64,000 bases of DNA from Kryptolebias marmoratus (GCF_001649575.2 NC_051431.1:24208079-24272078), one strand, 5' to 3'; counted from the stretch's first letter, positions 34,608 to 48,271 are shown. A program made the numbers and translations. Notes: a model not told the origin generated them from the sequence alone.

Positions 34608-35267
34608 AGCACAATCCCTCTGCAGCTCAGCAGGCACACATGTCGAGGCCTGTGCCAGTCATATTTAGGCAAAGTGCCATCAGACTGGCACCTGGCAGAC
34701 ACCAGCATTGCTGCAGCAGGTGGGAATGGGCGTGTGTGAGGCCATGAAAGCAAATTGATGCATAATTACCCAATAAGGGAGTCGAAAAGAGCATTATGGG
34801 GGGTAGAGTAGAGGGACTGAGCTGCTGAGGGAATACAGGATGTTCCCATTCCTGCCCTCATATGGTGTGGGAGACGAAGAGAAAAACGAAGTAAACAGCC
34901 ATGTGATGCCAAGTCACAGGGAAAAGACGCAGAAATAAAGTGATACAAGCTGAGGTCTGGGACAACTGGAAGAAAGTGAACAAAGAACTATGGTGGGAAA
35001 CATACAACAACACAGTGCACCAAGTGATCCTGTTCATCATCCATCATTCATCAAATAAAAATGTGTGAAAGTGTGGTGGTTTAATCCAAATTTTCCACAG
35101 TTTAAGAAAAACAGCACAGTAAAACCTGAGTATTCTGTGAAGACAGACATTTTTGTTGGATAAGCAAAATCTAACTTCTCACAATTCTTTTAATAAACTT
35201 CATTCTGCATCAGCCTTTTTTTAAGCACTTCTAGTAAACTGCACATAACCTAAAATGGACAAAACCA

Positions 35268-35650
35268 ACATCCATCCATCCATCCATCCATCCATCCATC
35301 CAGTCCAATTCCACTTATTCAAAGTAGGGTCACAGAGATGGCAGGTCAAGGAGAAAAGCACAGTCCAACTTTGTGACAAAGTGCATCTGCACTCCCCAGA
35401 GATACTCTCCACCTCATTCTGAGGATCCTCAGGCGTTCCCAGGCAACAGAGGACATACAGTAAAATCCCTCCAGCAACTACTAGGCCTTCCCTAGGGTCT
35501 CATCTGGGAAATATGTGCCTGAAACACCTCCAAACAGAGGCAACTGAGAAAAGTCCTAATCAGATGCCTTGTCCATGCATAGGAACAGTACTACCCTGAA
35601 CTCCCACAGAGGATGTAGCTCCCCACCCTATTTCTTTGGCAGAGCCCGAC
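35268..35650 (-). mobile_element. Rex3/RTE LINE 3'-end fragment with CATC tail
   Basis: It begins with eight catc units (35270-35301), the reverse complement of the Rex3 tail. Diverged Rex3 3' text follows (aggcgttcccaggcaaca, tcatctgggaaatatgtgcc, gatgccttgtccatgca). It points away from the second Rex3 piece at 35735. Confidence 0.65.
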
Positions 35651-35734
35651 CTCCCGACAAAGGAAGCTCATTTCAGCTGCTTGTATTTGGGATCTTGTTT
35701 TTTTAGTCGTAGTTTAAAGTCATAGAGTCATAGA

Positions 35735-36955
35735 AAAGAGGGTGTTTAGGAACCTCAGGGTTTTATCCATGCTTTCTGAGGATGATGTGATCCAGTTTTC
35801 ACCTTTAAGCCATGACCTTCAGTGCGCACTGAGGCAATTTGAATGTGAGAGTAAAGAGGCTGGGATGAGAATCAGCTCTCAAAGGACATGTTTACACAGG
35901 AACAATCTCCTAGAAACATTACAGATTTTCCTATGTTGATTGTGGAAAAGGTCACATGTTTACATAGTAATGCTAGTGTGTAGCGTTCATGCCAGGTCAT
36001 TGTAATGGAAGCTGTGATTTTTGTATTTCAGCGACACACGCATGCACACAGACACTTCAGTCTTTGACAGTGAGGTTGGGTTGCTGCAGCAGCACGTTGA
36101 AAAAGGTGCACTCTGCTGTCCACCATTGTTACTGTTGTTCATCTACTCGCACAAACGCAGAGAAAACTATTGACTGCAGCCGTGGCATTTTACACTGATC
36201 CATGGACTGAAAAGGCTTCAGTGTCAGACAATCGGATTGCTGTTTACATGTACAGAAATGGCCGAAACGCAACAGAAATATTTTGGGTTCACATAAAAAC
36301 TGTGTTGTTTAAAGAGGGCCAAAAGTTGAGGCAGTGGTTCTCAAATGGAAAAAGGGTGGAGTGGTTCCTTTAGGTCAGGGGTGAGTCTCAAGCCGAGGAG
36401 TTCAAGTATTTGAGATTCTTGTTTATGAGTGATGGTACGATGGAGATGGATCAACAGAGTAAGGACGTTTCTCTGGTCTGATGTAGTGAACAAGGAGATG
36501 AGTCGAAAGGCAAATCTCTCGATTTAATTGGCCATTTTGCATTTCAACTCCTCCCTACAGTCATGAAATATGGCTCATGATTGAAAGAATGAAATCCCAG
36601 GTAAAAGCTGCTGACATGAGCTTCCTCTGTAGAGTGGCCAAACTCAGCTTCAAGGGTTGGGTGAGGAGTTCCATCATCTGGTGGAAGCTCTGAGTAGAAC
36701 CACGGCTCCTTTGTACTGACATGAGTCAGCTGAGGTGGTTTAGGCATCTAAGAGCATCCTGAGCAGCTTTTTAATGAGGTTTTCCAGGAATGCCCCATTG
36801 GGAGGAGACCCTGGGTCAGACCCAGAACTCACTGGAGGGATTATGTGTCCTCTCTGGCCTGGAAATGCCTTGATATCCCCAGGAGAGCTGGAGAGTGTTG
36901 CTGGGAGATGGATGTATGGCTTTTCCTCTTGGACCAGTTGTCTCTGTGACACAAA
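35735..36955 (+). pseudogene. Rex3/RTE reverse transcriptase fragment, split by a MITE
   Basis: First part (35735-35883): SEDDVIQFSPLSHDLQCALR and QFECESKEAGMRIS, equivalent to the FADDVV...AAECEAAGMRIS block, in which the catalytic FADD has become SEDD. After the MITE at 35884-36320 the text resumes with EEFKYLRFLFMSDGTMEMD, then CPIGRRPWVRPRTHWRDYVS and SLAWKCLDIPRRAGES, the Rex3 C-terminus. Several stops and frameshifts make it dead. Confidence 0.8.
35884..36320. mobile_element. MITE family A, copy 1, inserted in Rex3
   Basis: Left end ggacatgtttacacaggaac, right end aaaactgtgttgtttaaaga gggcc, imperfect inverted repeats, with aaa on both sides (35881-35883 and 36321-36323). Internal text tttcctatgttgattgtgg is shared with copies at 42571 and 53141. 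It splits the Rex3 frame, so it is the younger insertion. Confidence 0.7.
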
Positions 36956-38442
36956 CACAGATAAGTGCAAGCAAAAGGATGAATGTTTCACAAGTCAAAT
37001 TCATCCATTTACAAACACATTATATCGGCTTCATACTGACTGCATTTCCCTATCAGCAACACTCAAACCCTGATGAACACATTGAGATATTACAGGGAGC
37101 TCAGAATTTTCCTCAAGGATATTTCAATGTAATGTAAGTTAAACCTTCTTCAATATAAACTTGAGCTGCAAGTATTTTTTGAAAAATGAACATAAATCAT
37201 AAAAATGTTTGAGGACAGAGGAACAATGTTGGTTTCATATTTTAACTAAAAGCTTATATTTAAATTTAAAAAACAAAACAAAAGGGGAATGTGTAAAAAT
37301 ACAGCCCGGAACTGACTAACCCAACACCGCAGATGAAAGCTACATGAAAGTCAGTCTCCTGCCGAGCACCACAGTGTGACATCCATTGAAATCTGCTTTT
37401 AAACACTCAGTACCGGAGAAGACACATGAGGGCGGGGAAGTGCAAAGGCCTCGCTTAGCTGTGACCTCACCCTGCACAACATCTGCAAAAGTTAAAAACA
37501 GAGTGAGACAGAGGGGCTCGGCTGGCTGGCTGACAGGCTGAGGATGCAAAACATCAAAATAAATCTATAAATCAGCTGCACAAATGAAGTCCCACATCAC
37601 AAACCTACGCAAATCTCTGGAGTACTTTAGTGCAGACTACACAAAGAGGAGGCCTGGTGCCAATAAGCACATAGTTGTTCCCCATCCAGAGTCTGAGTTA
37701 GCAGCCATCTGGGATGTTGTTGTTTTTTTTCACAGGACATGGCAGGATGCATGACTTATGTTCATATGATGTTATATTGCAGACATTCACAGTTGTTCAC
37801 CCCAAAAGTCCTCTTGTTTTCGCCTCTTCTTAAACCCTAAACCTGGTGTTTACATCCCACATCTCCTCTTTGCTCTGCTCTAAGCCAAAGCAGACAACAG
37901 CATATGGGGGGGGGGTGTCCTGAAGCTAAACATTTATGGCTCTTCTGATGGGAAAGTGAGGAAATGGGTTTCACAGGGATGAATTTAGTGCAAAACGATC
38001 ACCCACGTGCTTAGACTCATAAAACAGAGAAAGAGAAAAGAAGAACATTTTGACCTAGCTTTTTAACGAGTATATTTAAGCTCTTTAAAGATTAGGAGGA
38101 CTGCTCTAGATGTACATATATGTGTCCGGAACTTCAAATGTCATGAATGTACGTGTGTGCGTTACCTTTGTCCTCCCACCATTTAGACTGCATGAGTCCA
38201 GCTGTGTTTCACGCTTGCCAGATGTGAGCCTGATTGATATTTTTGGCTCCCTACCTCCCTTTCTCGCTCACAGTAACCCTCCCAGATCCAGATGTTCTGT
38301 GTTTAGCAGCAGCTCTGAGATTCGGACTAAATGGGACACCCTCCTCCCTTACACGTCTCCAGCAGCAGATGCTGACGAAACACACCTAAAACACGGAGGA
38401 AGGACGAGGAGGGGGAGCAGGATAGCTGGGAGTGCACGCCAA

Positions 38443-38468
38443 ACACACACACACACACACACACACAC
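38443..38468. repeat. (CA)n microsatellite
   Basis: Thirteen CA units. Confidence 0.9.
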
Positions 38469-39834
38469 TGCGAACCCATTAGATGAGTCACTCACACTTC
38501 GGGTTATGGTAAGCCACATGTCTGTGAAACTCCAGAAAAATAAGGAGCGGATAGGAAGAGGTGGAGCAATGTATGTGTGTGTGGTAACAGTTTTGGCTCA
38601 GTTGTTGCCGTGCACTTCATTTAACCACCTGTGTCTCTTCTGGTTTGGTATAATTCACATTCAGCCTTTCAGTCTGCAAAGTCGAGTTTTTCCAGAGCTC
38701 TGAATGTGGAAGAATAAACAGTGTGTCAGCATTACTACAGGGATTATTGTACTTTCAGCCCCATTTCTTTTTTTTCCCCGTCTCACACACCTCTGTCATA
38801 CTCAGTGTTCTGAGTGCAAGTTTATGATTTAATTTATTTCTGTTTTCAAAGTACTAACAAGAAAACTACACGAACAACCTAGCTGAGTAAACACACTCAG
38901 GTCAACTGGGTTTAATTCAAAAGAATTAAAGAACTTTCTAAAACTTCTTCTTTTTCTTTCTGCTGTTCCCTTTTCAGTGGTCTCCACAGTGAGTCATCCT
39001 CCTCCATCTACTTCTGTCTTCTGTGTCCTCTGTCCTCATTCCAACTACCTCCATGTCCTCTCTAACTGCATCCATAGATATATTGTATATCAAATGAGAC
39101 ATGAAATCAGGAAAACCTGTTTATTTGGATGTAATCTGGCTTGATCTAGTGTATTTAACCTGGGGCTACTCAACTTCAACTGCATGTTGGCCAGATAAAA
39201 AATACTGGGGCTTTGAAGGCCACACAGGCAGTAATTTATAAAACTTTTTTGTCAACAACAACTTCATCAAGGACAGAACGCCAGCAGATTCTCAGGAAAA
39301 AAGTAGTTTTGGTATCCTCCCAGCGTCTTGCTGGGAGGATATGATAGCTCTCCTTTGGTGCATAAACAGACGGCCACTTAACTCGGGTAAAAAAAAGACG
39401 TGAGGACCCCCTGGACGGTACTTCTTCATTCTTTTGATTTTCTTCTGGAAAACTTGCAAAAAAAAAAGATGAAAGTGATTTCATGAGGTGAAATGGATAT
39501 CAGTCAGCCAACTGCTTACAGGTGCACAGTTTTACCCACCTCTCGCCAATCGCATGGTTTACCAAAGATCGTCTGTTTGGCAGATGCAGACTTTGATTAG
39601 CTTCATGTAAGGCTCAAGGTATGGAAGTAGCTCTAAAATGTAGTGCATATTCACAGCATTAAATTTATACAAACCAGTTTGAGTTTTTGACAGCTTTGTG
39701 GGAGCCTTTTATTAAGGCTTTAATTGGCCATTGGGTTTGTAGTTGAATAGGCGTGACTTAATCTTCAAAGTTGTCCCAATTTGCAAATTTCCACATTATT
39801 ATTACCCTAATAATGGCAAGTTTGTGGCCTTTTT

Positions 39835-40198
39835 AAGAATACAAAAAGCATAATACTTTGTTTTTATTGCCCATTCCTTGGATCTCTGAGGGTGTTTTGT
39901 GGTGTTTGGCAGCAAGACATTAACAGCAGGCACTTTGGGTTCTGTGAGTTTTGGTTGGTTGGGTTTTTGGGGTTTTTTGAGCTATGGTCTTAAACTTTTG
40001 ATCATCTGAAATAATCATGTTTGAGTGTAAATGCAGTTTTCAATTAATTCCCACTCAAAAGTTCTTGTCTCTTGCACTGATTTTTTCCTTTAACATTGTG
40101 AAGCTCTACTTAGAACCTTCTTAAGATCCAATAGTGCAAAATGCAAATTCTTGCAATTTTTTGACTGGTCTTAGGATTTTGATCCGGAGTGTATATAT
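39835..40198 (-). repeat. Probable Tc1/mariner-derived repeat
   Basis: On the minus strand the text atacactccggatcaaaatc, ctaagaccagtcaaaaaatt gcaagaatttgcattttgca and ccatagc matches a remembered common fish Tc1-type repeat. There is no transposase frame. A further Tc1-like end (tccaaacttttggtccatac tgta) is at 40460-40484. Confidence 0.45.
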
Positions 40199-42570
40199 AC
40201 GTAAAGCATACCAGTGCTGAAAGAAACCCAACACACAATTGTTGTGTCATTTTATAACAAAGGTAAAAGTCTTTTTAAGGACTTGTGAACATGACATTTT
40301 ACTCATTGCATGGCTACTGAATTAACTCTAAAACACAAAGACAGACTCTAGAACATCATGTTAATCACCACACACACATTATATTTCACCATGTATCCAG
40401 GAGCAATAAAGACTTCAAAACAAATCTGCTAGTTCTAACTGAATGTGTACTGTAGTCGTGTCCAAACTTTTGGTCCATACTGTACATATAAGTACACACA
40501 CAAACACGCACACACTCATGCGCACACCAAAGCCTGACCCAGTTTTGGGGCCCTGCAGACTCCAGCTGACACTGTGTGACCCACATAAGGACACTATCAT
40601 CCAAAACTTTCTGTCATGGGAGGACCATGTCACACACAGTAAACGACAAGTGGTCTGTATACGTGTGTGTCCAAGTGTGTGATTAGAAAATAAAGGTGTG
40701 CAACACAGCGGAGATACACCAGCAGGCCGGTTTTTAGACTGAAGACTGACCCAGAACAGGATGGCCTTATTCATTGCAGTGGTTTATGAGCTTGTGTAGG
40801 AGTGTGTGTGTGTTTCATGTGTGTGTGTGTGTGTTGGCACAAGTGGCAAAACAGCATGAGAACCAAGGCAAACTGGTTGAAGGAAAGAGCTTCTATCTCC
40901 ACTGGAAAACAACACAGTACAAGAAATCTTTCATTTGGTGCATCAATATGTAACTCTCACAGAAACACTAAATGAATTATTATTAAAATAGTTGCGTAAA
41001 AATAGACTGTTCTGACGCTGCCTCGCCTGAACCCAGACAAAACCAAATGCAAACTCTTTCTTGCAACAGTACAGAGAAGCAGAGAGGTGTATATGTGTAG
41101 GTGGCTGGTGGAGCGTGCTTCTATGGCACTGAGGAGGCTAAAATGACCAGACTGAGTCAGGACTAATGTACAGCAGCAGGTAAAGCAGATCCATGTGTTT
41201 ATCCATCAGGCTGGGACTCAGAGTTGTTCTGTGTCTCTGTGCTCCCAGTCAGTACTGCTCATGGCGGCATGTAGCTTTCAAGTCCATTATTTATAAGATC
41301 AGCTCCGAAATTTGATTTCCCAGCATAATACCTGCACAGTGTGCAAAGTTTATATTCTTAACAAACAACAACAAGCTTAGGTTTAAGGTTACTGTTGGCA
41401 AGCTGCACATTTTAGTTAAAAAGCAACAAACATTCCCACATTTTATTATAACTGAGAGAAAGACACTGAGAGTTCCTTTCTTTATTAAAGTTAACAGGTA
41501 CGCCACTGAACTTTACTTTTGCCTAATTAATTCTATTAATCTGTGCATATTTATACCTTCAGTTCTCAGCCTCCTGAGTGGTATCTCGCACCAATACTGA
41601 TGTCACAACTCTTGTTAGGCAGCGGTGGGGGATGGGGTTGTGTCATTTCAGCTGGTGGTGCACGACCCAGTTTATGTAACTTCTACAGCTAAGGAAAAGC
41701 CAAGAAGGTCCAATCGTTGCAGATGGTATCCTAAACTTTAAAAACCACTTAGACAGTGCAATGTGCAGAGGTCCTGAAAAGCTGCAGGTTCAAGTTTCAT
41801 TAGTAATTATTAAATCATTTTAGTTGGGCGGTTATATTATGCTTTAACCAATGATTTCCAGGGGAAACCTGACCTAGGCTACATTATTGATTGAATTAAA
41901 TTAATGTATCTGCTATTGCAGTATAAAGGTTGCTGTTTGCTATATCACCAGTATTACCTTAAATTTTCCTGTGATAGAAGGTTATATCCCCCAGCCCTGC
42001 ATCCAGTCATATTGATCACACTGTTTTATTTTTGTAAATACAATTTGTTAGTTATTACTTCTTTATTGTCTGTGGTAAAATCAGAGCATTTATAGGAAAT
42101 AGTGATGTATATGTGTGTGTTTCTGTGTGTGGGGGGGTCACTTTGTCAACAGAGTTAACAGATGCCAATTGGGCTGACCAACAAAACCTGACCTGTCCTT
42201 CCTCCAACCCGCACATGCAACATGATCTTCCAGGGGGTTTCTGAGCAGGGTGAGCTGTTACAGAAAGCTGTCCTAATATAATTACAGTCAGTGTGTGTGT
42301 GAGAGAGTTTGTGTGTGTGGGTGGGTGTTGGACAAAAGAGACAGGGTGTGAGCTGGTGGTCATCATGTTTAATGGGATTGAATGGCCCACTGTGACTCAG
42401 GCTACGTAGGACAGTGGGAATTTAGGGCTCGATCACAGCAAAGAGTGAATGGAGTGTGAAGAGAAGCTGTCATGGTGATGATGATGGATGAAGAGGTGAG
42501 TCATCCTGCTGACCTGGCGTTAGCTGTGTCATTTACACTTTAATAAACTTGGTATCCTACTTTAAACTGA

Positions 42571-42954
42571 GGCCCTGTTTACCCGAGGCTGACCTCCTAG
42601 AAGCCTTAAAGATTTTCAGATGTTGACTGGAAAAAAGTTACACGCTTACACTGTGCTGCTGTGCTTGCTGAACCCACTATAGTTCCCATGTCCCACTAGT
42701 TGGTGCTTACACAGGCATGTGCGCAGACACCAATCTCCCCAGCATGTAAACAGTTCCATCCGAAATGGTGAATACATATGAATACTGCTGTTGATCTGCT
42801 CGTGCAGAACAACTATCGGCTGCAGCTGTCTGTGGTGCGCATGTGCGATTTCACACGTTGCTGCTTCCTTTGAAATGCAAATGGAGGGGGGGGGGTCCAA
42901 AAGCTTCCCCTCTGAGACAGTTTCACTGAAAAACAGCTTTGTGTAGATGATCCC
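42571..42954. mobile_element. MITE family A, copy 2
   Basis: Left end ggccctgtttacccgaggct and cctcctagaa, right end tgaaaaacagctttgtgtag atgatccc, with tga on both sides (42568-42570 and 42955-42957). The shared interior is gattttcagatgttgactgg and gttacacgcttacactgt. It lies 26 bp from the next element. Confidence 0.65.
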
Positions 42955-42979
42955 TGAGTCCATGCGTGGGTTCGTCAAA

Positions 42980-43512
42980 TGCCTCTTTTACACGGACCCT
43001 AATTCAGAAGTCCGGCTTTACTCCACTTTACTCGGTTCGGCTCTATAAAAAATGCATCGCGTTTACACGGGCCAGTTTGGTCGGTAGCAGAGGAACGCCT
43101 CCTCGTGTTACGAGGGGCGGGGCCGCGGTGCAGGGGGGCGCAGTGGAAGAGAGGCGCAGTGGAAGAAATGCTCTGGATGCCGTGATTGTTGCGCGGAGTA
43201 GGAAAGCTGTTATCCGCCGGAGATTTCAGGCTTTACAGCGCCTTCAGCTGGAGGACAGATGGCATAAACGTTGCAGGGTAAGCTAACGCTGTTGTTTATA
43301 TTCCTACCGTTCACTCTTTATGCTTGCATCTGGTCACACCCACGACCAATGAGTGAACAGGAGCTAAGCTTACGCCGCCCACGAAGCAGGGCTGGCCCGG
43401 CTGGCCCTACTCTGAAGCAGGGACCGACCGCGAAAAAATGCAGATGTAAACGCTCGCAAAGCGAGCCAGGTAGAGTGGAGCCAGGACCGTTAGGGTCCGT
43501 GTAAAAGGGGCA
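42980..43512. mobile_element. GC-rich MITE with TIRs (about 533 bp)
   Basis: Left TIR gcctcttttacacggaccct (42981-43000) and right TIR agggtccgtgtaaaagggg (43492-43510) are reverse complements with one mismatch. Extended imperfect pairing continues inwards (ccggctttactccacttt versus gagtggagccagg). aaa lies on both sides at 42977-42979 and 43513-43515. The interior frame RRRFQALQRLQLEDRWHKRC is reminiscent of Harbinger-type sequence but is too short to assign. Confidence 0.7.
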
Positions 43513-43564
43513 AAACAGACCAGATGTAAAAGTGGGAACAAAGCGGGCTGAGGCGAGTATGATG

Positions 43565-43800
43565 TAGGCTGAAGTGGGCAACAAAATAATGTGCGTGGCC
43601 AAGAATACATTTCTGTAAGCCCCGCACACAACAATAAGCAATAATTTTAAAATACTGGCCACTCAAAACACATCTGCATGGCTCCCTGGTCACTTGGTCG
43701 CAAAAACACTCAGAACTCAGAGAGGAAAAAAAATTGCCTATTTTCTCACAATTTTGCGTTGTCAACTAGTCTTCAACAGTTAAAGTACAAGAGTATCACT
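43565..43800 (+). repeat. Inverted-repeat family B, right-half fragment
   Basis: It starts agtgggcaacaaaataatgt and ends cttcaacagttaaagtacaa gagtatcactg, matching the second half of 22895-23510. The left half is missing. Confidence 0.5.
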
Positions 43801-46589
43801 GTGTACCATGCATGGGTCTTCTCTGGGTGTTCCAGAGAAAATGCCTGAAAACATGCATACAAGGTTAAAAAGCAACTTATAAATTGTTTGAAGGTGTGAG
43901 TGTGAATGTTTGTTCGTCTCTATGTGGCCCTGTTATAAGACTGGGACCCTATTCAAAGTGCACCCCACCTCTCGCTCAATCTCTGATGGAGATAGTAGTT
44001 GAATAGTTGAAGGTAATAAGTGACTGCGACTCCAGTCAGCATTAATGGAGAAAACAACACCCAGGTGAACAACTTTCAATGAAAGTGCTGCACTCAGGGC
44101 TGTAGGTGGACACTGCTGTTTCGTTCATTATCCAAACGTGTGTTTACGACCACAATGAAATGGCAACAACTGGTGGACAAAAACAGATGATAGAATTGAT
44201 TTTACCTTCCTGCAACCCACCTGGCAGCTCATTCTCAGTGTCACTGAACGGGCAAACTTTGAATGTTCAGTCAAAAATAATAAACTGTCTTAGAAAGTTG
44301 TGATTTTCTGTCAGGTTTTTTTTTTTTTTTTTGAGTTCTTAGATCCTTGGGGAAGAAATACTCTACTATTGTCAAAAAGACGGATTTTAAAAGCTTAGGT
44401 TTAAAAACTTGTCCTATTTTTTGGAGCACAAACATCATAACTCAGCCATCTTCCTATTTGATGTGATGAGCTTCACTAGATAAAAGTGTTTTGGTTTTGT
44501 TCTTTATTTTCTTTACTCATGTTTTCTGTTGGAGTCAATGTTGCACTAGAAGATGTTTTTTTATTGTCTAAATTATGCTACAAAACTCACATCAAAACTG
44601 CTTCGCATAAAGTAGCTTAAGTAATCAAACAACAGACATAGTAAATTTGAATAGAAGACAACTTCAACAAACTACAGTAATGACACACCCCGGTGCATGA
44701 CTTTCACCATGAGTGCAAATACACACAAATGTGTGCTGCACTTCATATTCATGTTCATGTTCCCATCTGATATCACAAAAATAAATAAATAAAAACAATC
44801 ATTCAGTTATGACAAAGTCGGAGGGATGAAACAAATGAAGCCATGGGTCCATCAGCTCAGTGATGAGGTCAGTCTGGCAAAGCTGGGAGTCTGAGAAAAC
44901 ATCCTGCAATTAAACTAATCCCTTTTCTTGTGTTTTCTGAAAACAGGATTTAGCTGGAAATTTAATATACCGTAGTACAAAGTTACAACAAAGCAGAAAG
45001 GTCAGAACCGATGTGTTCAAATAGGTGCCAGGGTTTGCCCATGTTTCAGGAAGGAGACAATTTAATGATCCAACTGGAACTCAGCACCTGACACTTAGGT
45101 TACAAAATAATAATTTTGTGAACTAAACGGCTCAGTGTTCAGCACATTTACAACCACTCAACACTAGGCATGGGCCGATTACCGATTTTAAGGTATACCA
45201 TGGTGTTAGGAAGTCAGTTTCAAAACCATTCATTTCATTCATAATACCATTCATATGGTTTTATGGCCTTTTAACAAAACACCAGAAACAAATAATATTT
45301 TGTTTTGCTTTGCTTTTTCCCTCCAGTCACATGGCAGGTCGAGCAATGCTGCCCCTCTCAGGACTGTTACTTCGAGCCCATTCAGTTGTGTAAGGTAGCC
45401 GAAGGGGAATTCTCCTAAACTTAGTCATAGTCGTTTGGTTATACATTTTCTCCAGTCGTGGCTTGTCTACCAGAATAGCAACATCTATCTCTCTTTTCAA
45501 GCTAAAGCTGTTTTGAAACAATCATTTGCAACAAGCTACAGGAGTTAGCTTGTTAGCTGGTAATATATACAGGGGTCTGCAGGTGCACTACTGAGGCTAA
45601 TAGCCAGCTAATTAACATCAGCTAGTCAGGCTCTCAATGTTATTTTACAGAAAAACAGCAGATAAGTAACAGTAGTAGCATTTTTGTTTTGAAATAAAAG
45701 CATCATTGCATTTATAAATTTTGGTTTCAATATTGTAAAAACTGTGAAACTGTGGTATTTTTGCTCAAGGTTATCATACCCATGCCTATTCAACACACAA
45801 ACGTTTCCAAACCAAGGGGCCTTTGGATGCAGCTGCAACGTCTCAGTGTCTTACCAACTCCACCCTTCAGATTTATTTGTGCAGATTTGACGTCACAGTC
45901 TGCTGTCAGAAAACAATGCCCGTTGTGGTTCTGCTGGCTCGGTTTGAAGAAGTTCTGGTGTTTAGTGAGAACAGCTGCATTTAATATTGTTCTCATGCTT
46001 CTTTCGCCTCCTTTCTAATCCCATTTAATTTTAACTCCTCCAAACTCGTCAACCTTTTTAGAAACTAAGTGATGCCGAGTTGATTATCGTCTCCTGCTTC
46101 CTCTGCTGACAAAAGCAGGAAATTCATATTTCTTCCACGATAACTCCACTTTACCTTGACTGTTTCCTCACATATACACCACCTCCCTTCTTATTCTTTA
46201 CCTCCTTTAAAGTCCCTCAGGCCTGTCTTTTCACTGTCAGGTCTCCTGTCTGATCCTCGGCTCTGACCGGCTGTTTTTCACTTGTCCTCGTTTCACTTAT
46301 CACACCGATCTCCGCTGCACACACTCTTCTCACTCCTCAGCCTTGTTCTCTTTCCTCTTAGCAACACACGAGGAAGGTGGCCTCCTCGGTTATCTAATCA
46401 TGGGAGCAGGGAGCCAAAATGAGTCAGAGACGAGAGGAAGCGTTAAATGCGAGAAGGAATGTAAGCAAATGCACCCCTCCTACTCAGCTCGGGGAAGTTT
46501 GGAGGCATTTTCTCAAATGTTCGGACACCTGTCGACAAAATCCTGTACCTTGAAGTGTGTGTGTAGTAGATGAAGTTAATGTACATTTA

Positions 46590-47080
46590 CAATGGTTTGG
46601 AGTCAATCCAATCTGAGTTGGCCGCCACAGCCAACTGACCTTAAAAATCACAAAAATGGCTATACCTCAGTCAATTTGACAGATAATGACCGATATTTGG
46701 ATACCCAACACAGTCTAAGCTCTACCAAATTGCACAATATCTTTCTTTAAAATGTTGCCATATACTGTTTGAAATCAAAATATCCCATGAACCACTCAAC
46801 AAATTTTGATGAAACTTTCAGGAAATAATCAGTGGCTGTATCTCTACAACTGATTAACATTTGGAGTCAATCCAACTTAAGATGGCAGCCACAGCTGATG
46901 AAAATTAGCCAACACATAAATGGTTATTACTCAAGTCAGTTTTACAGATACTGAGCTAAAACTTGATGTGGTAGTAGCTGAGAGTTATTAGCAATAAATA
47001 CTCAATACTCTAAATGCAACATCTCACAACATTGCTGACACTGTGCAAAACAATATTCTCAAGGATTTACCAAAACAGCA
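46590..47080 (+). repeat. Dispersed repeat family E, fullest copy
   Basis: Two tandem-like halves each contain tttggagtcaatccaa, then a gatggcagccacagct-type word and tgacagata/tacagata. Similar text in reverse orientation is at 47935-48090, 50690-50890 and 60320-60510. Class unknown. Confidence 0.5.
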
Positions 47081-47934
47081 CTTTGTCATTTCTCAACATA
47101 AGTTGATCTTAGTTTAAAATTCTGCTATGAAAGGTAGTGGGCAATATGGATTACTCTGAGGACTGCTAGGCCTTTAATCTTTGAAGAAAAGACTTTAGGA
47201 AACAAAACCTTGAACATGTTTGAATGTTTCAATCTGAGACATTAAATAGCTCTGTTAACAGACCTTTATTAGTTTGTTCAGGGTTGTTATTTGTTTAAAG
47301 TCATTGATAAAAAAGATAGAGATTTTCTAAAACTTTAGCCAACTACAAATGAGGAGGGAAGGCTGAAGTTCGACTGAATCAGATGTTCACAAAGCTTAAA
47401 CAAACTGTGCGCTGGTGGAGCGCTCCACGCCGCAGGAACACCTGCACAAACAACATTCATGGAGAAATCAGAGGGACACTTTTCTGCATCGTAACATTTA
47501 CAGTATTATCATGGCTGCAAATGAAGTGTTGGAACTTCAGCTGCAAGGTCCAAAACTGTGTTTATATTACAACCCAAACTCCTAAAAAGTTAGGATGTAA
47601 AATGTCAATACACATTCAATGCATTTTTTATGTCATAAACCCATATTTTATCCACAATGGAACATAGTAAACATCAAGTGCTTAAAGTAAGAAACGGTAC
47701 CATTTTTAGAGAGAAAAGGTCATTTTGATTTTGATGGCAGAAACACATCTCTGTACTCTTGGGGTTGTACTTGCTCTTTGAAGTATGTTGTTAAAAAAAC
47801 AACCAGTTTTTATTTTTTCAGTTTTTTAACGCAACAGTTTGATTAAATTACACACAAACCCCGGGGCCAAAACATTACGGAATCATCTGAAGATAAAAAG
47901 GAAATGACTTTACGGCATATTATTAATCTCAAAC

Positions 47935-48090
47935 ACACTCCACATTAGCAGATTTGGAGTTATAACCATTTTTGTGTCGGCAGAGGTCGATCACCTGTGG
48001 CAACCATCTTGAATTGGGTCAACTCCAAAAGTTAATCAGTTGTAATCTGAACACAACAAGTGCTTCAAAACCTTCACAAACTTATGCTTT
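47935..48090 (-). repeat. Dispersed repeat family E, fragment
   Basis: gatttggagttataaccatt, ggcaaccatcttgaattggg and tcaactccaaaagttaatca are the reverse complement of family E words. Confidence 0.45.
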
Positions 48091-48248
48091 AGGTTTTTTA
48101 ATTATTTTCCTGTTTGAATCTGTGAAAGAGATTTAAAAAATGTAATATTTCCCTTAGACAAAGAAATTTATCATCTTCAACTAAATTTATGCTTTTTGGA
48201 AATTAGGTCATCCATTCCTCACTTAGCTACAAAACGCCCAAATTTTAA

Positions 48249-48271
48249 ACACACACACACACACACACACA
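48249..48271. repeat. (CA)n microsatellite
   Basis: Eleven CA units. Confidence 0.9.

Noticed and set aside
35268..35302. CATC array considered as an independent microsatellite
   Set aside because: It is followed by diverged Rex3 3' sequence and is better explained as the Rex3 tail.
38110..38703. 197-codon plus-strand frame
   Set aside because: It crosses a CA repeat, no conserved motif, inside the presumed numbl intron on the opposite strand.
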